NCBI RefSeq assembly: GCF_024345225.1
Contig: NZ_BROD01000001.1
Location: forward strand, 930,001 to 994,000
Length of the DNA stretch: 64,000 bases
Direction of reading: 5' to 3'
Origin: Clostridium sp. TW13
GTDB lineage: Bacteria > Bacillota > Clostridia > Clostridiales > Clostridiaceae
A model generated the notes under the pieces. The model was given only the letters and a program-made list of their open reading frames with translations. It was not told the origin of the DNA and ran no database searches. The position numbers and the translations under genes are program-made. Shown piece after piece: positions 50,294 through 59,851 of this stretch (its first letter is position 1; every line of letters begins with the position of its first letter).

Positions 50294-52615
50294 ATGGCAG
50301 ATGAAATACAAGGTTTAGCGGTCAAAACTACCATAAGTGATGATTTGTTTACGAAAGGTGTAAGTAAAATTAATGCTAGTATGAAGCTTTTACAAAGTGA
50401 ATTTAAGGCAAGTAGCGAACATTTGAAAACATTCGGAACGGCTTCACAGCAATTAAGTGTTAAAAGTGAAAATTTAAACAAAGCCATAGAACTGCAAAAG
50501 CAAAAAGTAAAAGCACTTCAAGAAAGTTACCAAAAGTCTAAAACAGAGTGTGGAGAGTTCGCTAATTCTACTATGAGCGCTGGAACTAAAGTAAATAATG
50601 CGGTCGCTCAACTTGCTAAAATGCAAAACGAGTTAAAATCTGTAGATGCAGAACTTAAAAAAGCCGAAGCAGATGAAAAGAAGCTAGGAATAAGTGAAGG
50701 ATTAAATAAGTTTAGCACCAAAATAGATAATGTGGTTGGCAAATTTAAAAAATTAGCTGTGCCTTTAGTTGGAGCAGGTGTTGCAAGTGGGAAAATGGCT
50801 ATGGATTTTGAAGATAGCATGGCAAAAGTAAATACTATAAGCGATAGCACGCAAGTGCCACTTGATACATTAAGAAAACAAATTTTAAAACTTAGTAGCG
50901 ATACTGGCATAAGCGCAGATGAAATAGCTAATAACGTATATGATGCAATAAGTGCTGGTCAAAAAACTGGAGATGCCGTAAACTTTGTGTCCAATAGTAC
51001 TAAACTAGCAAAAGCAGGATTTGCAGAAGCAGGGCAGTCATTAGATGCTTTAACAACAATATTAAATGCTTATAAACTTAAAGCAAGCGAAGTTAATAAT
51101 GTAAGTGATATTCTAATTCAGACTCAGAATGTTGGTAAAGTGACTGTTGGAGAATTAAGTAATGATATTGGTAAAGTAATACCTACTGCATCTGCATTAG
51201 GAGTAAATTTAAAGCAGTTAGGTGCAAGTTATGCGTTAATGACTTCTAATGGTATTAAATCTGCAGAAGCAACAACTTATTTAAACAGTATGTTAAATGA
51301 GCTTGGCAAATCTGGAACTGTAAGTGATAAGTCATTAAGACAAATTACAGGGCAATCTTTCAAGCAATTAACAGCTGGTGGGAAAAACATAAGCGATGTA
51401 TTAAATATACTAAATAATAATGCCAAGAAAAGTGGAAAATCTTTAAGTGATATGTTTGGAAATGCAGAAGCAGGAAAAGCAGCACTAGTATTAAGCCAAA
51501 ATGCAGGACAAGATTACTCAAAAACATTAAAAGATATGGGTAATGTAGCAGGAGCAACAGAACAAGCATTTGATAAAGTTAATAATACAGATGGACAAAA
51601 GTTTAGAAAAAGCTTAAACGAAGGAAAAAATGCAATGATACAATTCGGTGATACTGCATCTCCTATTATCGATGTTTTTTCTAGTAATTTAAGTAGTTTG
51701 ACTAAATGGTTAAATAGCTTAGATAATGGACAAAGAAAAGTAGTGTTAGGTTTAGGTACTTTTACTTTAGGAGCAGGTGCAACATTAATAGGTATTAGCA
51801 AATTAAGCAAAGGTATTATAGCTATTACAGATGGCATTAATATATTAAAAAGTAGTACATTAATTGCAAATGGAGCAACAAAAATGATGACATTAGCACA
51901 AGGAGCATTAAATATTGTTATGAATGCCAATCCAATAGGCTTAGTGGTACTGGCTATAACCGCTTTAGTAGCAGGATTTATATTGGCTTACAATAAGTGC
52001 GAATGGTTTAGAAACATGGTTAATGGTGCTTTTAAGGCTATAGGTGGAGCAATAAAGTGGGCTTTAAATGAGGTCGTAGGATTTATTAAAAATTGGGGAG
52101 CAGAAATATTAATTCCGATTGCTCCTTTTATCGGTATTCCACTTACTATTATGAAACATTGGGGGCAGATAAAAGAATTTTTCGGGAATTTAGGAACTTG
52201 GCTAAAACAAAAACTTAAAGATATGTTCCATTTTGATTTGCCACATATTCCGTTACCACACTTTAACATCGATGGTAAGTTTAGCTTGACACCTCCAAGT
52301 ATACCAACCTTAGGGGTTAAATGGTATGCAAAAGGTGGTATTATGACACAACCAACGCTATTCGGCATGGATGGTAATAACGCAATGGTCGGCGGAGAAG
52401 CAGGACACGAAGCAGTTTTACCGTTATCTTTACTATGGCAACAACTTAATTCTAATTTTAATAGATTGGAGCAAAGATTAAATTCTAATTCTAGTGTTCC
52501 TATCTATGTAAATATTACTGTAGATAATAATTTAGATAGTAAAAAGTTAAGCAATTTAGTTACAACAAAAGTAATTAAAGCAATAGATAAAAACAAGGAT
52601 AGAAAGAGGGTGTAG
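50294..52615 (+). CDS. Tail tape measure protein
   Basis: This 773-residue TP901-type protein sets tail length. The first 150 residues are coiled coil (VKALQESYQKSKTECGEFAN). A conserved block follows (MDFEDSMAKVNTISDSTQVP; GISADEIANNVYDAISAGQK), and a hydrophobic stretch LVVLAITALVAGFILAYN lies near 555. By the usual residue-to-length ratio the tail would be of moderate length. GAGGTGAGAG precedes the start. Confidence 0.93.
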   Translation: MADEIQGLAVKTTISDDLFTKGVSKINASMKLLQSEFKASSEHLKTFGTASQQLSVKSENLNKAIELQKQKVKALQESYQKSKTECGEFANSTMSAGTKVNNAVAQLAKMQNELKSVDAELKKAEADEKKLGISEGLNKFSTKIDNVVGKFKKLAVPLVGAGVASGKMAMDFEDSMAKVNTISDSTQVPLDTLRKQILKLSSDTGISADEIANNVYDAISAGQKTGDAVNFVSNSTKLAKAGFAEAGQSLDALTTILNAYKLKASEVNNVSDILIQTQNVGKVTVGELSNDIGKVIPTASALGVNLKQLGASYALMTSNGIKSAEATTYLNSMLNELGKSGTVSDKSLRQITGQSFKQLTAGGKNISDVLNILNNNAKKSGKSLSDMFGNAEAGKAALVLSQNAGQDYSKTLKDMGNVAGATEQAFDKVNNTDGQKFRKSLNEGKNAMIQFGDTASPIIDVFSSNLSSLTKWLNSLDNGQRKVVLGLGTFTLGAGATLIGISKLSKGIIAITDGINILKSSTLIANGATKMMTLAQGALNIVMNANPIGLVVLAITALVAGFILAYNKCEWFRNMVNGAFKAIGGAIKWALNEVVGFIKNWGAEILIPIAPFIGIPLTIMKHWGQIKEFFGNLGTWLKQKLKDMFHFDLPHIPLPHFNIDGKFSLTPPSIPTLGVKWYAKGGIMTQPTLFGMDGNNAMVGGEAGHEAVLPLSLLWQQLNSNFNRLEQRLNSNSSVPIYVNITVDNNLDSKKLSNLVTTKVIKAIDKNKDRKRV

Positions 52616-52619
52616 AAGG

Positions 52620-53333
52620 GTGTTTTTTGTATATTTCAATGGCAAGAGAGATTTAGACTTAGGGATAAAGACAATTAAACGTCCTTCTATTCCAATTCCT
52701 AAAAAGCGATATAAAACAACAACAGTAAGTGGGAAAGATGGAGATTATTACACTACAAATGGAGAATACGAGGATATAACAATTCCCGTTGATTTTAATT
52801 TTATAGATAGAACTAATTTTCACGCTAAGTGTAGGCAGATTGATAAATGGTTAAATAAAATAAAAGATTATCAGCTTAAATTTAGTGATGATTTAGGCGT
52901 TTTTTATAAGGTAAAAAAAATTGAGTGTGACGAGATAGAAAGAGTTTATAAAGTCTTGGGTAAGTTTACTGTAAAATTTACTTGCGATCCGTATGCTTGG
53001 TTAGTAGAAGGGCAACAAAGTATAACTTTGAATGGCAATAATATAATTAATGATTTTGAAGCAACTAAACCAATTTATATTATTAATGCAGAAGGTTTAA
53101 TAACTCTAAAGGTAAATGGTAAAGAAGTTACTATAAATGTGGGACAACAGGTAACAATTAATACAGAATTGCAACTATGCTTTAAGAATAAAGAGTTAAT
53201 AAATCTGGCTTTAAAGACAGGGAAATTTGAAGATTTATATTTAAATGAAGGTATAAATACTATTGAGTATTCGGTAGGAACTAGTGGAACGCTAGCAAGT
53301 ATTCAACTAATTCCTAACTGGAAAACATTATAG
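52620..53333 (+). CDS. Distal tail protein (Dit)
   Basis: This 237-residue protein begins with the Dit/SPP1 gp19.1-type barrel (IKTIKRPSIPIPKKRYKTTT; GDYYTTNGEYEDITIPVDF) and ends with a galectin-like domain. It forms the hub between tube and tail tip. GTG start after GAAGG, 4 bp after the tape measure stop. Confidence 0.87.
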   Translation: MFFVYFNGKRDLDLGIKTIKRPSIPIPKKRYKTTTVSGKDGDYYTTNGEYEDITIPVDFNFIDRTNFHAKCRQIDKWLNKIKDYQLKFSDDLGVFYKVKKIECDEIERVYKVLGKFTVKFTCDPYAWLVEGQQSITLNGNNIINDFEATKPIYIINAEGLITLKVNGKEVTINVGQQVTINTELQLCFKNKELINLALKTGKFEDLYLNEGINTIEYSVGTSGTLASIQLIPNWKTL

Positions 53334-53343
53334 GAGGGATTGG

Positions 53344-55599
53344 ATGATACAAGTATATAATGCAGGCAATACAAATTTTAATGTAAATGGAGATATGGTG
53401 ATCCAACCTATAAGCGTTATTTTAAGTAATCAAATTAATATTATTCCTTCCTTAGAAATGGAATTAAGTTACGATGAATATGGTGTTTGGGAATATGTAA
53501 AAGAAGATTGTGTAATTAAATGCAATACTCCTTATGGAGAAGATTTATTTCGAGTTTACAATACTGTTAAAAATGATGATACCTATACAGTTTATGCAAA
53601 ACATATTTTCAGTGATCTAATAGATACAGTAGCGAAAGATATGAGTAATGATGATATATGTATCGTAAAAACAGGAAACGCAACAGGGCAACAAGCAATA
53701 GCAAAGCTATTTAATAACACAGATTTTACTGGACATAGTGATATATTGAAAACTGATAGTGTAGTTTGGGAAAGAAAATATATAACTACAGCATTACTTG
53801 GAAATGATGATAATTCATTCTTAAAACGCTGGGGTGGTGAATTATATATAAACAAATTTGATGTTTATATGTATAACCAACTTGGCAGTGATAATAATAC
53901 ATTAATTTCCTATGGTAAAAACCTAGAAAGTATAGAAGAAGAAATTAAGATTGATGAAGTAGTTACTCGTATAATTCCAGTTGGCGCTAATGGACTAAGG
54001 CTAACAGGTCAAACACCGTGGATAGATAGTCCTAACATAAATAAATATTCTAATATAAAAGAAAAAGTAGTAGAGTTTTCTAATGTAAAAGTTAAGGAAA
54101 AACCAGAAGATGAAGAAGGATTTGCAACAATAGATTTGGCAAGAGCGGAACTGATAAGACTTAGTAATCTTATGTTTAGTGAGCAACATGTAGATACCCC
54201 AAGTGTAAATATTAAAACTAACATGACAGATATTAGAGATTCTATAGAATACCAACAACTAGGCTATTCTGGAGTAGAAAAGATAGGATTAGGAGATACA
54301 GTTACATGTAGACATTACAAACTTGGGATAGAAACTAAGGCAAGAGTTATTTCTTATAAGTGGGATGTTCTAACAGAAAAGTTTGTAGAGATTGAAATCG
54401 GTGATACTCAACTTAATTATTTTGACAAGCAGACGGATATAAGCAATAAAGTTAGCAAAGTTCTAAATGATAATGGTAATGTTATTGCAGAATATGTCCA
54501 AGGAATTATAGATGCAACTAAATCTAAATTTAGAGCATTAAAGGACGTGGCACAGACACAGCATATAAGAGCCATGTTGTTCGAGGATTTAGACAGTTCT
54601 AGTCCGACTTTTGGCGCAATGTGTTGTGGCACGGCTGGGTTTGAAATATCGAATAAAAGAAACTCGGATGACACTGATTGGAACTGGACCACTTTCGGTA
54701 CTGGGAAAGGCTTTGTAGCAGATTGTATTACAGCAGGAACTATAAATGCTAATCTAATAAAAGCCGGAATATTAAGTGCTATAAAGATACAAAATCAAGA
54801 TGGTTCTTTCATAATGGATTTAGGCGGTACTGGTGGTTTAACTTGTAAAAGAAATGGTCAAAATTCCTTGTCTATAGAGGGAAGTCATATAAATTTTTAT
54901 AGATTCGATGATAGCGGAAAATATAGTGGCAGTATTGGTACTACAACAATAATTGGAGATAACACTAAACAAGCAATAAATATATACAACGATAAAGGTT
55001 CTTATGTAACAATTGGATATATAGGGGGCGATGGTAACATCCACTCATATATGGACTTTGATGAAAGCCAAGTTGAGTCTACAAATAAGCGTAGTATAAA
55101 TTTTTGGAAAAATGCAATGTTGCACAATGGAGCTTGTTTATATATAGGAGATGTAGATAATTGTTATTTAACATCGTCTTCTACAGGCGGAGCGTATTTA
55201 GGAGGAGATATGTATGTAAGCGGAACATTAAGTGCTGGTGGTAGTAAAACAAGAGTAGTAGACACAAGTCAAGGTAAAAGAGGACTTAATGCATATGAAA
55301 CTCCAAACGCATTATTCGCAGATTATGGACATGATACATTAGACAGTAATGGAGAATGTACTATTAATATAGATACTTTATTTTTAGAAACAGTAACAGC
55401 AAGTGAAGGCTATGAGGTGTTTTTAACTAAATACGGAAAAGGTGATATTTGGGTGGAAGAAACAAATGATACAAATTTCAAGGTATGCGGTGAGCCTAAT
55501 TTAAAATTCAGTTGGAATATTGTACTTAAGCAAAAAGGATATGAAAATACACGGTTACAAAAAATAGATGTAGGAGATGCTAAGAATGAGACCATTTAA
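53344..55599 (+). CDS. Tail-associated Tal/tail tip protein
   Basis: This 751-residue protein has an N-terminal hub domain of the prophage tail endopeptidase/gp44 type (residues 1-370, e.g. IIPSLEMELSYDEYGVWEYV; GYSGVEKIGLGDTVTCRHYK). A long beta-rich C-terminal part with repeated gly-rich turns follows (ADCITAGTINANLIKAGILS). It binds Dit and carries receptor-binding elements. AGGAGGG precedes the start. Confidence 0.88.
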   Translation: MIQVYNAGNTNFNVNGDMVIQPISVILSNQINIIPSLEMELSYDEYGVWEYVKEDCVIKCNTPYGEDLFRVYNTVKNDDTYTVYAKHIFSDLIDTVAKDMSNDDICIVKTGNATGQQAIAKLFNNTDFTGHSDILKTDSVVWERKYITTALLGNDDNSFLKRWGGELYINKFDVYMYNQLGSDNNTLISYGKNLESIEEEIKIDEVVTRIIPVGANGLRLTGQTPWIDSPNINKYSNIKEKVVEFSNVKVKEKPEDEEGFATIDLARAELIRLSNLMFSEQHVDTPSVNIKTNMTDIRDSIEYQQLGYSGVEKIGLGDTVTCRHYKLGIETKARVISYKWDVLTEKFVEIEIGDTQLNYFDKQTDISNKVSKVLNDNGNVIAEYVQGIIDATKSKFRALKDVAQTQHIRAMLFEDLDSSSPTFGAMCCGTAGFEISNKRNSDDTDWNWTTFGTGKGFVADCITAGTINANLIKAGILSAIKIQNQDGSFIMDLGGTGGLTCKRNGQNSLSIEGSHINFYRFDDSGKYSGSIGTTTIIGDNTKQAINIYNDKGSYVTIGYIGGDGNIHSYMDFDESQVESTNKRSINFWKNAMLHNGACLYIGDVDNCYLTSSSTGGAYLGGDMYVSGTLSAGGSKTRVVDTSQGKRGLNAYETPNALFADYGHDTLDSNGECTINIDTLFLETVTASEGYEVFLTKYGKGDIWVEETNDTNFKVCGEPNLKFSWNIVLKQKGYENTRLQKIDVGDAKNETI

Positions 55600-57361
55600 T
55601 ATAAATGCAGACTTATATAATAAAGGTTGCTACTCTTTAGAGTGCAAGCAAAACGATGATATAGTCTTAAATCTTAATATTTTGGAAAATGGAGTAGCAA
55701 GTGATTTAAGCAATGCTACTTTTTCTTTTAACTTTAGGAAACCGGACAATACAATAGTATCCATAGTAGGCAGTAACATAAGCGCCAGTGGAAACACAGT
55801 AACTATTATATGCCCTACGGATTGTACTAGAGTGCCTAGTACTGCATATTGTGAATTAACAATAGTTCAAAATTCTAAACAAATAACAACGTTTGATATT
55901 GCTATAAATGTACTACCAAGCGTATTCCAAGGACAAGAAGTAAGCAAAAATGTGGCTACTCTGATAGAAGAAATTAATAATTCTAATGTAACAGTTACAA
56001 ATCTTTTAAATGCTTTGATTAATTGGCAGGCTAATAATGGCAGTGTTATAGACTTAAATAATAGATTTAACAATATGAAAATAGGCGTGAGAAATCTATT
56101 ATTGAATAGTACTGGCAACTTAGGCACTAATTATTGGCAAAATGGAATTATATCAGAAACAAAATATAGTTTTCAAAGTTTTAGAATTTCAAATACTTTA
56201 ACAACACAAGAATTAAATTATAGTTCTTATAGAATAGCTTTAAAACCAAATACTACCTATACAATAAGCTTTTATGTAACAGCGGATAGCAATTTAGTAA
56301 GTACAGACATGTTTGTTTTATGTAGAAAAATAAATTCTACGCAAACATTTGATTATATTTATTCAAAGACGAATTTAATGCCTTCGGTAAATAATTTTGA
56401 TTATGTGGTTTGGCAGTTTACAACCGCAGCAGATGTGCAAGATGGATATATAAGATTAGACAATAATGGTACAAAAACAACTGGTGTTGCTTCGAATGTT
56501 TGGTTTAGTCGAATAAACCTAGTAGAAGGTAATAAATCTCCTATAGATTGCCTTCCAGCGCCAGAGGATACACAATTACAAATTGACTCAATTAAATCTG
56601 CTTTACCTAACAAAGCAGATAAAACTTATGTAGATAATTTAATTTTAACAACTAAAGGCAAGTGCCGGTTTATAGCACACCGAGGATTAAATGTGGTAGC
56701 ACCAGAAAACACCTTGCCAGCTTATACCGCGGCAGGACATTTCGGATTTTGGGGAGCGGAAACAGATGTAACGACCACTGCGGACGGTGTTTGGGTGGTT
56801 ATGCACGACGATACAGTAGATAGGATGGCAACAGGAACCGGCAATGTAAGTTCTTTAACTTTGGCGCAAATAAAAGCCTTAAATATAGATGCAGGAAGTT
56901 TCTACAATGCTTATCCTAACTTAAAAATACCGACTTTTGAGGAGTATCTTTTAACTTGTAAGAAAAACGGTTTAGTTCCTATCATAGAGATCAAAATAAC
57001 CGCGGACATTACAAAAATATCAAATTTGATAGCAATATTAAAAAAATATGATATGGAACAACATGTAATTATCATTTCTTTTGGTCTTAATTTTTTACAA
57101 GAAGTTAGAAAATATAGCAATGTAAAAATCCAATACATTGTAAACAGTATAACAGCAGATACTATAAATTCAGCAGTGGCACTCGGTAACGCTGGTATAG
57201 ATTCTAGTTATACAAGCGTAACACAACAAAATATAGTAGACTCGCATAATTTGGGAGTCGAAGTCGGGGCTTGGACGGTTGACGATTTTAATGCTTGTCT
57301 GCAATTGGTTAACTGGGGTATAGATTTTATAACAAGTAATTCGGTAGGGGGGATGGAATAA
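55586..57361 (+). CDS. Receptor-binding protein: BppU domain + carbohydrate-binding-like + GDPD
   Basis: This 591-residue tail protein begins with a BppU-type N-terminus (residues 1-110, NADLYNKGCYSLECKQNDDI). A jelly-roll, carbohydrate-binding-like middle follows (about 160-330), and a C-terminal glycerophosphodiester phosphodiesterase from about residue 357: FIAHRGLNVVAPENTLPAYT, ETDVTTTADGVWVVMHDDTV and IEIK. The GDPD may cleave glycerol-phosphate teichoic acid during adsorption. ATG 55586 is 9 bases after AGGAG; ATG 55577 is too close. Confidence 0.87.
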   Translation: MRPFNINADLYNKGCYSLECKQNDDIVLNLNILENGVASDLSNATFSFNFRKPDNTIVSIVGSNISASGNTVTIICPTDCTRVPSTAYCELTIVQNSKQITTFDIAINVLPSVFQGQEVSKNVATLIEEINNSNVTVTNLLNALINWQANNGSVIDLNNRFNNMKIGVRNLLLNSTGNLGTNYWQNGIISETKYSFQSFRISNTLTTQELNYSSYRIALKPNTTYTISFYVTADSNLVSTDMFVLCRKINSTQTFDYIYSKTNLMPSVNNFDYVVWQFTTAADVQDGYIRLDNNGTKTTGVASNVWFSRINLVEGNKSPIDCLPAPEDTQLQIDSIKSALPNKADKTYVDNLILTTKGKCRFIAHRGLNVVAPENTLPAYTAAGHFGFWGAETDVTTTADGVWVVMHDDTVDRMATGTGNVSSLTLAQIKALNIDAGSFYNAYPNLKIPTFEEYLLTCKKNGLVPIIEIKITADITKISNLIAILKKYDMEQHVIIISFGLNFLQEVRKYSNVKIQYIVNSITADTINSAVALGNAGIDSSYTSVTQQNIVDSHNLGVEVGAWTVDDFNACLQLVNWGIDFITSNSVGGME

Positions 57362-57834
57362 TGGAAATGTCCGTTTACACAGCAGACGACTTTTTAAAAT
57401 ATGTAAATAAAAATTGGGCGTATGCAAAGAGTTATGCAAACGACCAAACTACAATTTCAGCTAACTCTCTAGCGTGGAACACAAATTACAAAGCATTCCG
57501 AACAAATGATGCAACGAGTAGTAGCAGCGCATGTATACAAATACCTATAGGCTATTTGCGAGTTGGGGATAGAGTAGAACTAGAAGCAGAATTTAAAAAT
57601 GTAAGTGGAACTAAGGCTAAAATAGCTTTAGATATATTTCCGGATACAACTTATACAGCGGGGATGAATAATGTGTTTGTTTTAAATAGCACATATACAG
57701 ACGGTCAGTTTGAGCATATAAAAGTTACGGTTATATGCACTTACGAAGGGTACGGAGTAGCTGACTTCGGAGTCTTTACCGCAGATGTAGGGGATTTTTA
57801 TGTTAGAAATGTAAGAATAAAAACTTATATATAA
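57361..57834 (+). CDS. Tail-associated beta-rich protein
   Basis: This 157-residue protein (SAWKF-like folds absent; visible RVGDRVELEAEFKNVSGTKA and YEGYGVADFGVFTADVGDF) is predicted all-beta, like a carbohydrate-binding or fibre accessory domain. It overlaps the GDPD gene by 1 base. No family is recognised; location suggests a tail fibre accessory. Confidence 0.65.
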   Translation: MEMSVYTADDFLKYVNKNWAYAKSYANDQTTISANSLAWNTNYKAFRTNDATSSSSACIQIPIGYLRVGDRVELEAEFKNVSGTKAKIALDIFPDTTYTAGMNNVFVLNSTYTDGQFEHIKVTVICTYEGYGVADFGVFTADVGDFYVRNVRIKTYI

Positions 57835-57845
57835 AGAGGTGTAGC

Positions 57846-58043
57846 ATGGATGAATTAATTAAAGTAGCTTTGAGTCAAGGGCTTGGTTATGGTTTGTTCG
57901 TCTTTTTACTATTATATGTGTTAAAGACAACAAGAGAGCGGGAAGAAAAGTACCAATTATTGTTGGATAAAACAGTAGATAAACTTAGCATAGTAGAAGA
58001 TATAAAAGAAGATGTAAAAGAAATTAAGAGTAGATTTAAATAG
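57846..58043 (+). CDS. BhlA/UviB-like holin-associated protein
   Basis: This 65-residue protein has one N-terminal membrane helix (LGYGLFVFLLLYVLK) and a charged coiled C-terminus (DKLSIVEDIKEDVKEIKSRF), the BhlA/UviB layout. Such proteins act as holins or with bacteriocin/endolysin release. GAGGTGTAGC precedes the start. Confidence 0.85.
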   Translation: MDELIKVALSQGLGYGLFVFLLLYVLKTTREREEKYQLLLDKTVDKLSIVEDIKEDVKEIKSRFK

Positions 58044-58056
58044 TCTACTCTTTTTA
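58026..58056 (+). terminator. Intrinsic terminator after the BhlA-like gene
   Basis: AGAGTAGA pairs with TCTACTCT around a 9-base loop, followed by TTTTT. The stop codon of the BhlA-like gene lies in the loop. Confidence 0.7.
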
Positions 58057-58090
58057 TATTAAAAAAATTATAAAAAGGTGGTATATAAAT

Positions 58091-58573
58091 ATGAAAGAAT
58101 TTTTATTAACAACAATGTTACCTATTTTAGTACAAAGTATTAAGGCTGCTTTACTAGCTTTAATAGCTTATGCAGGAAATGAAGCAGTATTATTTATTAG
58201 AACAAAGAAAGAAAAAGTAAATCAAGAGATCAAGTCAAGTGGACATGAGCAAGATATTAAGGCAGCTTGGGAAGTATGGAACATGGTCGAAGAAAAATTT
58301 AGAATATCAGATAATGTTGATAAATTTGTAAATTCAAAGGCTGATATGTTTGAAAATTTATTGATGCAAAAATGTCCATGGTTAAACAAGCAAGATATAG
58401 AGGGCTTAAGGTTTGCTATAGCTGGAGAATTTAACAAAGGAAAAGCGGCTGTTTTATCAAGTGATGATGCAGCCAAACAGTTACAAGCAGAAAATGAAAA
58501 ATTACAAATAGAAATTACTAATCTTAACAGTAAATTAAATCAAGTACAAAATGTAGTTGTACAAAGTAGATAG
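58091..58573 (+). CDS. Phage holin, LLH family
   Basis: This 160-residue protein has one N-terminal membrane segment (LLTTMLPILVQSIKAALLAL) and a long helical cytoplasmic part (AAWEVWNMVEEKFRISDNVD) ending in a coiled coil, as in LLH/holin_6 proteins. AAAGGTGG precedes the start. It should time lysis with the endolysin downstream. Confidence 0.82.
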   Translation: MKEFLLTTMLPILVQSIKAALLALIAYAGNEAVLFIRTKKEKVNQEIKSSGHEQDIKAAWEVWNMVEEKFRISDNVDKFVNSKADMFENLLMQKCPWLNKQDIEGLRFAIAGEFNKGKAAVLSSDDAAKQLQAENEKLQIEITNLNSKLNQVQNVVVQSR

Positions 58574-58593
58574 GTGGCTTTTTAGTCACCTTT
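58570..58593 (+). terminator. Weak terminator-like hairpin
   Basis: AGGTGGC and AGTCACCT pair around TTTTT immediately after the holin stop, followed by TTATT. It may only attenuate, since the endolysin gene follows within 25 bp. Confidence 0.45.
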
Positions 58594-58615
58594 ATTAATT
58601 TTATAGAGGTGTAGT

Positions 58616-59308
58616 ATGGAAATAAAAGAAGTATATTTACAAGGGCAGGAAGAAGCCTACGGGTATAATAATCCTAACAAAATAATAATCCACCATCCAG
58701 AGTGGCATGGAGATATTCAAGGGTTAAACGACCTTATGCGTGGTATGGATTACTATATGATAGGTTATAACTATTATGTGAGAATGGACGGTACGGTGTG
58801 GAAGGGTAGACCAGATAACGTGACAGGTGCTAACTGCTATGGTCAAAATAATTGTTCTTTAGGTGTGTGTTTTGAGGGTAACTTTGAAGTTGACACGATG
58901 CCAGAGGTTCAATTTAATAGTGGGGTTGAACTTATTAAGTATTTAAAAGAAAAGGATAATATCAGTGAGGTTGGAGGACATAAAAAGTACTTTAATACTG
59001 CGTGTCCAGGAAAGAATTTTCCACTTGATAGGATGCTAGATGCAGTTAATGGAACAGTTATAAATAAGCAAGTAGCAAGCAAACCAATAAATAATGATGG
59101 AGGTTTTAAAGAAATGGATAAAGTATATAAGAATGGAAGTACACCAGAGCCAGTTTATCAAACAGAAGCTTGTAATAATCAAATAGGTTCCCTTGATCCT
59201 TGGGAATTAGCAAACGCTATAGGTGATGTAAATGGTAAGATAATTGTCTTATATAATACAAACAGCGGTAAAAAGGTTGGCTTTGTAAAGTATAGAGCAG
59301 GATTATAA
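58616..59308 (+). CDS. Endolysin: N-acetylmuramoyl-L-alanine amidase
   Basis: This 230-residue lysin has an Amidase_2 domain (residues 8-145) with zinc ligands His26 (IIIHHPEWH), His122 (GGHKKYF) and Cys130 (NTACPGKNF). A linker leads to a C-terminal wall-binding domain (KVYKNGSTPEPVYQTEACNN; GSLDPWELANAIG) of the type seen in clostridial phage lysins. An internal GGAGG plus ATG at 59114 (Met167) would give the binding domain alone. No signal peptide; release depends on the holin. Confidence 0.93.
   Translation: MEIKEVYLQGQEEAYGYNNPNKIIIHHPEWHGDIQGLNDLMRGMDYYMIGYNYYVRMDGTVWKGRPDNVTGANCYGQNNCSLGVCFEGNFEVDTMPEVQFNSGVELIKYLKEKDNISEVGGHKKYFNTACPGKNFPLDRMLDAVNGTVINKQVASKPINNDGGFKEMDKVYKNGSTPEPVYQTEACNNQIGSLDPWELANAIGDVNGKIIVLYNTNSGKKVGFVKYRAGL
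59099..59308 (+). CDS. Internal start giving the free wall-binding domain (about 64 residues)
   Basis: Within the endolysin gene GGAGG (59099-59103) stands 10 bases before in-frame ATG 59114, exactly at the linker-to-binding-domain boundary. Known clostridial lysins (CD27L, CTP1L) also yield a free C-terminal domain from an internal translation start. Here the same is inferred from position and spacing; coding starts at 59114. Confidence 0.6.
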   Translation, partial: GGFKEMDKVYKNGSTPEPVYQTEACNNQIGSLDPWELANAIGDVNGKIIVLYNTNSGKKVGFVKYRAGL

Positions 59309-59314
59309 AAGCAG

Positions 59315-59356
59315 GGTAGTATGCAGATTAATTTCTGTATACTACCTCTTTTTTTA
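59315..59356 (+). terminator. Strong terminator ending the late operon
   Basis: GGTAGTATGCAGA pairs with TCTGTATACTACC (one wobble) around a 6-base loop, followed by TCTTTTTTT. It closes the structural-lysis transcript. Confidence 0.92.
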
Positions 59357-59644
59357 TATATAAAAATAAATTAGAAGATTCAATATTTAAATATTAAACC
59401 TTCTAATTTTGAGAAAAATGGACATAACAGGATAATTGGTACCAAACATTTACCCTGCTAGTTACATATTAAATGTATTTATATTCAAAGTCAACTAAAT
59501 TATAGTAAGTAGTCCAACCATACATAAAGTTAATATTCCAATAATTATAGATAAATCAATTTTTATAAAACTTCTTTTTATTTTTACCACCTCATAGATA
59601 TTTTTGACAATTAATGTTAAAATTAATCATAGGAGGGTGTATAT
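59357..59644. other. Non-coding gap between the late operon and the right-end module
   Basis: The gap holds an inverted repeat TTAGAAG/CTTCTAA (about 59370-59404) around a palindromic AATATTTAAATATT, and a doubtful minus-strand membrane peptide at 59495-59590. A consensus -35 TTGACA lies at 59604-59609, with a weak TCATAG -10, before the HTH gene. Otherwise it is plain AT-rich sequence. Confidence 0.5.
59495..59590 (-). CDS. Doubtful 31-residue membrane peptide
   Basis: A minus-strand GTG ORF (VKIKRSFIKIDLSIIIGILT then LCMVGLLTII) has a basic start and one hydrophobic helix, like type I toxins or leader peptides. GAGGTG overlaps the start codon, so translation is uncertain. Confidence 0.28.
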   Translation of the reverse strand: MVKIKRSFIKIDLSIIIGILTLCMVGLLTII

Positions 59645-59851
59645 ATGGTTAAAAATAGATTATTACAAATAAGATTAAGTTTAGGGTATAAGAAACAAAA
59701 AGACTTTGCGGATTTTTTAGGAGTTGCGCAAGCTAATTATAATAAGTGGGAAAATAATAGTAGCCAACCAGGTATAGAATTTGGGTTAAAAGTTGCTGGA
59801 AAATTAGATATGACTTTTGAAAGTATATTTTATTTAGAGGATGAAGGGTAA
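59645..59851 (+). CDS. Xre-family HTH regulator of the right-end module
   Basis: This 68-residue protein is a single HTH domain (KQKDFADFLGVAQANYNKWE). AGGAGGG lies about 8 bases upstream and a TTGACA -35 is nearby. It starts the accessory module and may act as its own repressor, separate from the phage CI-like repressor. Confidence 0.82.
   Translation: MVKNRLLQIRLSLGYKKQKDFADFLGVAQANYNKWENNSSQPGIEFGLKVAGKLDMTFESIFYLEDEG

Noticed and set aside
51360-52368. Several minus-strand ORFs opposite the tape measure gene
   Set aside because: They have no ribosome sites and hydrophobic compositions expected from antisense of a helical protein.
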